This document shows positions 5,064-5,077 of a DNA stretch of 5,077 nt, one piece after another. The stretch spans positions 1 to 5,077 of the forward strand of contig CBDTTW010000207.1 of assembly GCA_965363675.1 (NCBI GenBank), read 5' to 3'. Made by a program: the position numbers and the translations under genes. Numbering within the stretch: position 1 is the stretch's first letter; each line of letters starts with the position of its first letter. Below the pieces are notes generated by a model. That model made no database searches. It was given only the letters and a program-made list of their open reading frames with translations, and was not told the DNA's origin. The DNA is from CBDTTW01 sp965363675 (GTDB lineage Bacteria > Bacteroidota > Rhodothermia > Rhodothermales > DASSAV01).

Positions 5064-5077
5064 GGCGCGGCGCAGCC

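Overview
The window reads as an ordinary chromosomal segment of a GC-rich bacterium. Most start codons lack a convincing Shine-Dalgarno sequence. The rplU promoter candidate resembles the Bacteroidota TTG/TAnnTTTG type better than the E. coli type. L21 begins MYAIAEIAGKQF and the FAH protein carries CIGRNYAAH, both of which look like Bacteroidota. A GC-rich Bacteroidota of the Rhodothermia kind is my best guess, but it is inference from general character, not from a search. I found no phage, transposon, CRISPR, tRNA or rRNA sequence.

Layout. Positions 1-333 (+) hold the C-terminal tail of an unrecognised Ala/Pro/Arg-rich protein that starts outside the window. A 198-bp gap follows with two GC-rich hairpins. 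The second is a textbook intrinsic terminator with a UUCG loop, ending only about 20 bases before greA (532-1011, +), the transcript-cleavage elongation factor. A GT51 peptidoglycan glycosyltransferase (mtgA-like, 1063-1782, +) comes next. Four bases later is a low-specificity L-threonine aldolase (1787-2815, +). greA, mtgA and the aldolase share a strand with short gaps and may form one transcript, although their functions are unrelated.

A fumarylacetoacetate hydrolase (FAHD1-like) gene (2823-3500, -) converges on the aldolase with 7 bp between stop codons. It diverges from the ribosomal pair rplU (3635-3949) and rpmA (3988-4248). The space between FAH and rplU holds a candidate promoter, a leader able to form two strong hairpins, and a short inverted repeat over the FAH start codon. 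A strong bidirectional terminator (4282-4315) separates rpmA from an MtfA/M90-family zinc peptidase gene (4326-5063, -) that reaches the right edge of the window.

The gene content is housekeeping: transcription elongation, cell wall, amino-acid and acylpyruvate metabolism, and 50S ribosome assembly. I see no new multi-gene system. The parts most worth a second look are non-coding: the terminator-like hairpin just before greA and the structured rplU leader.
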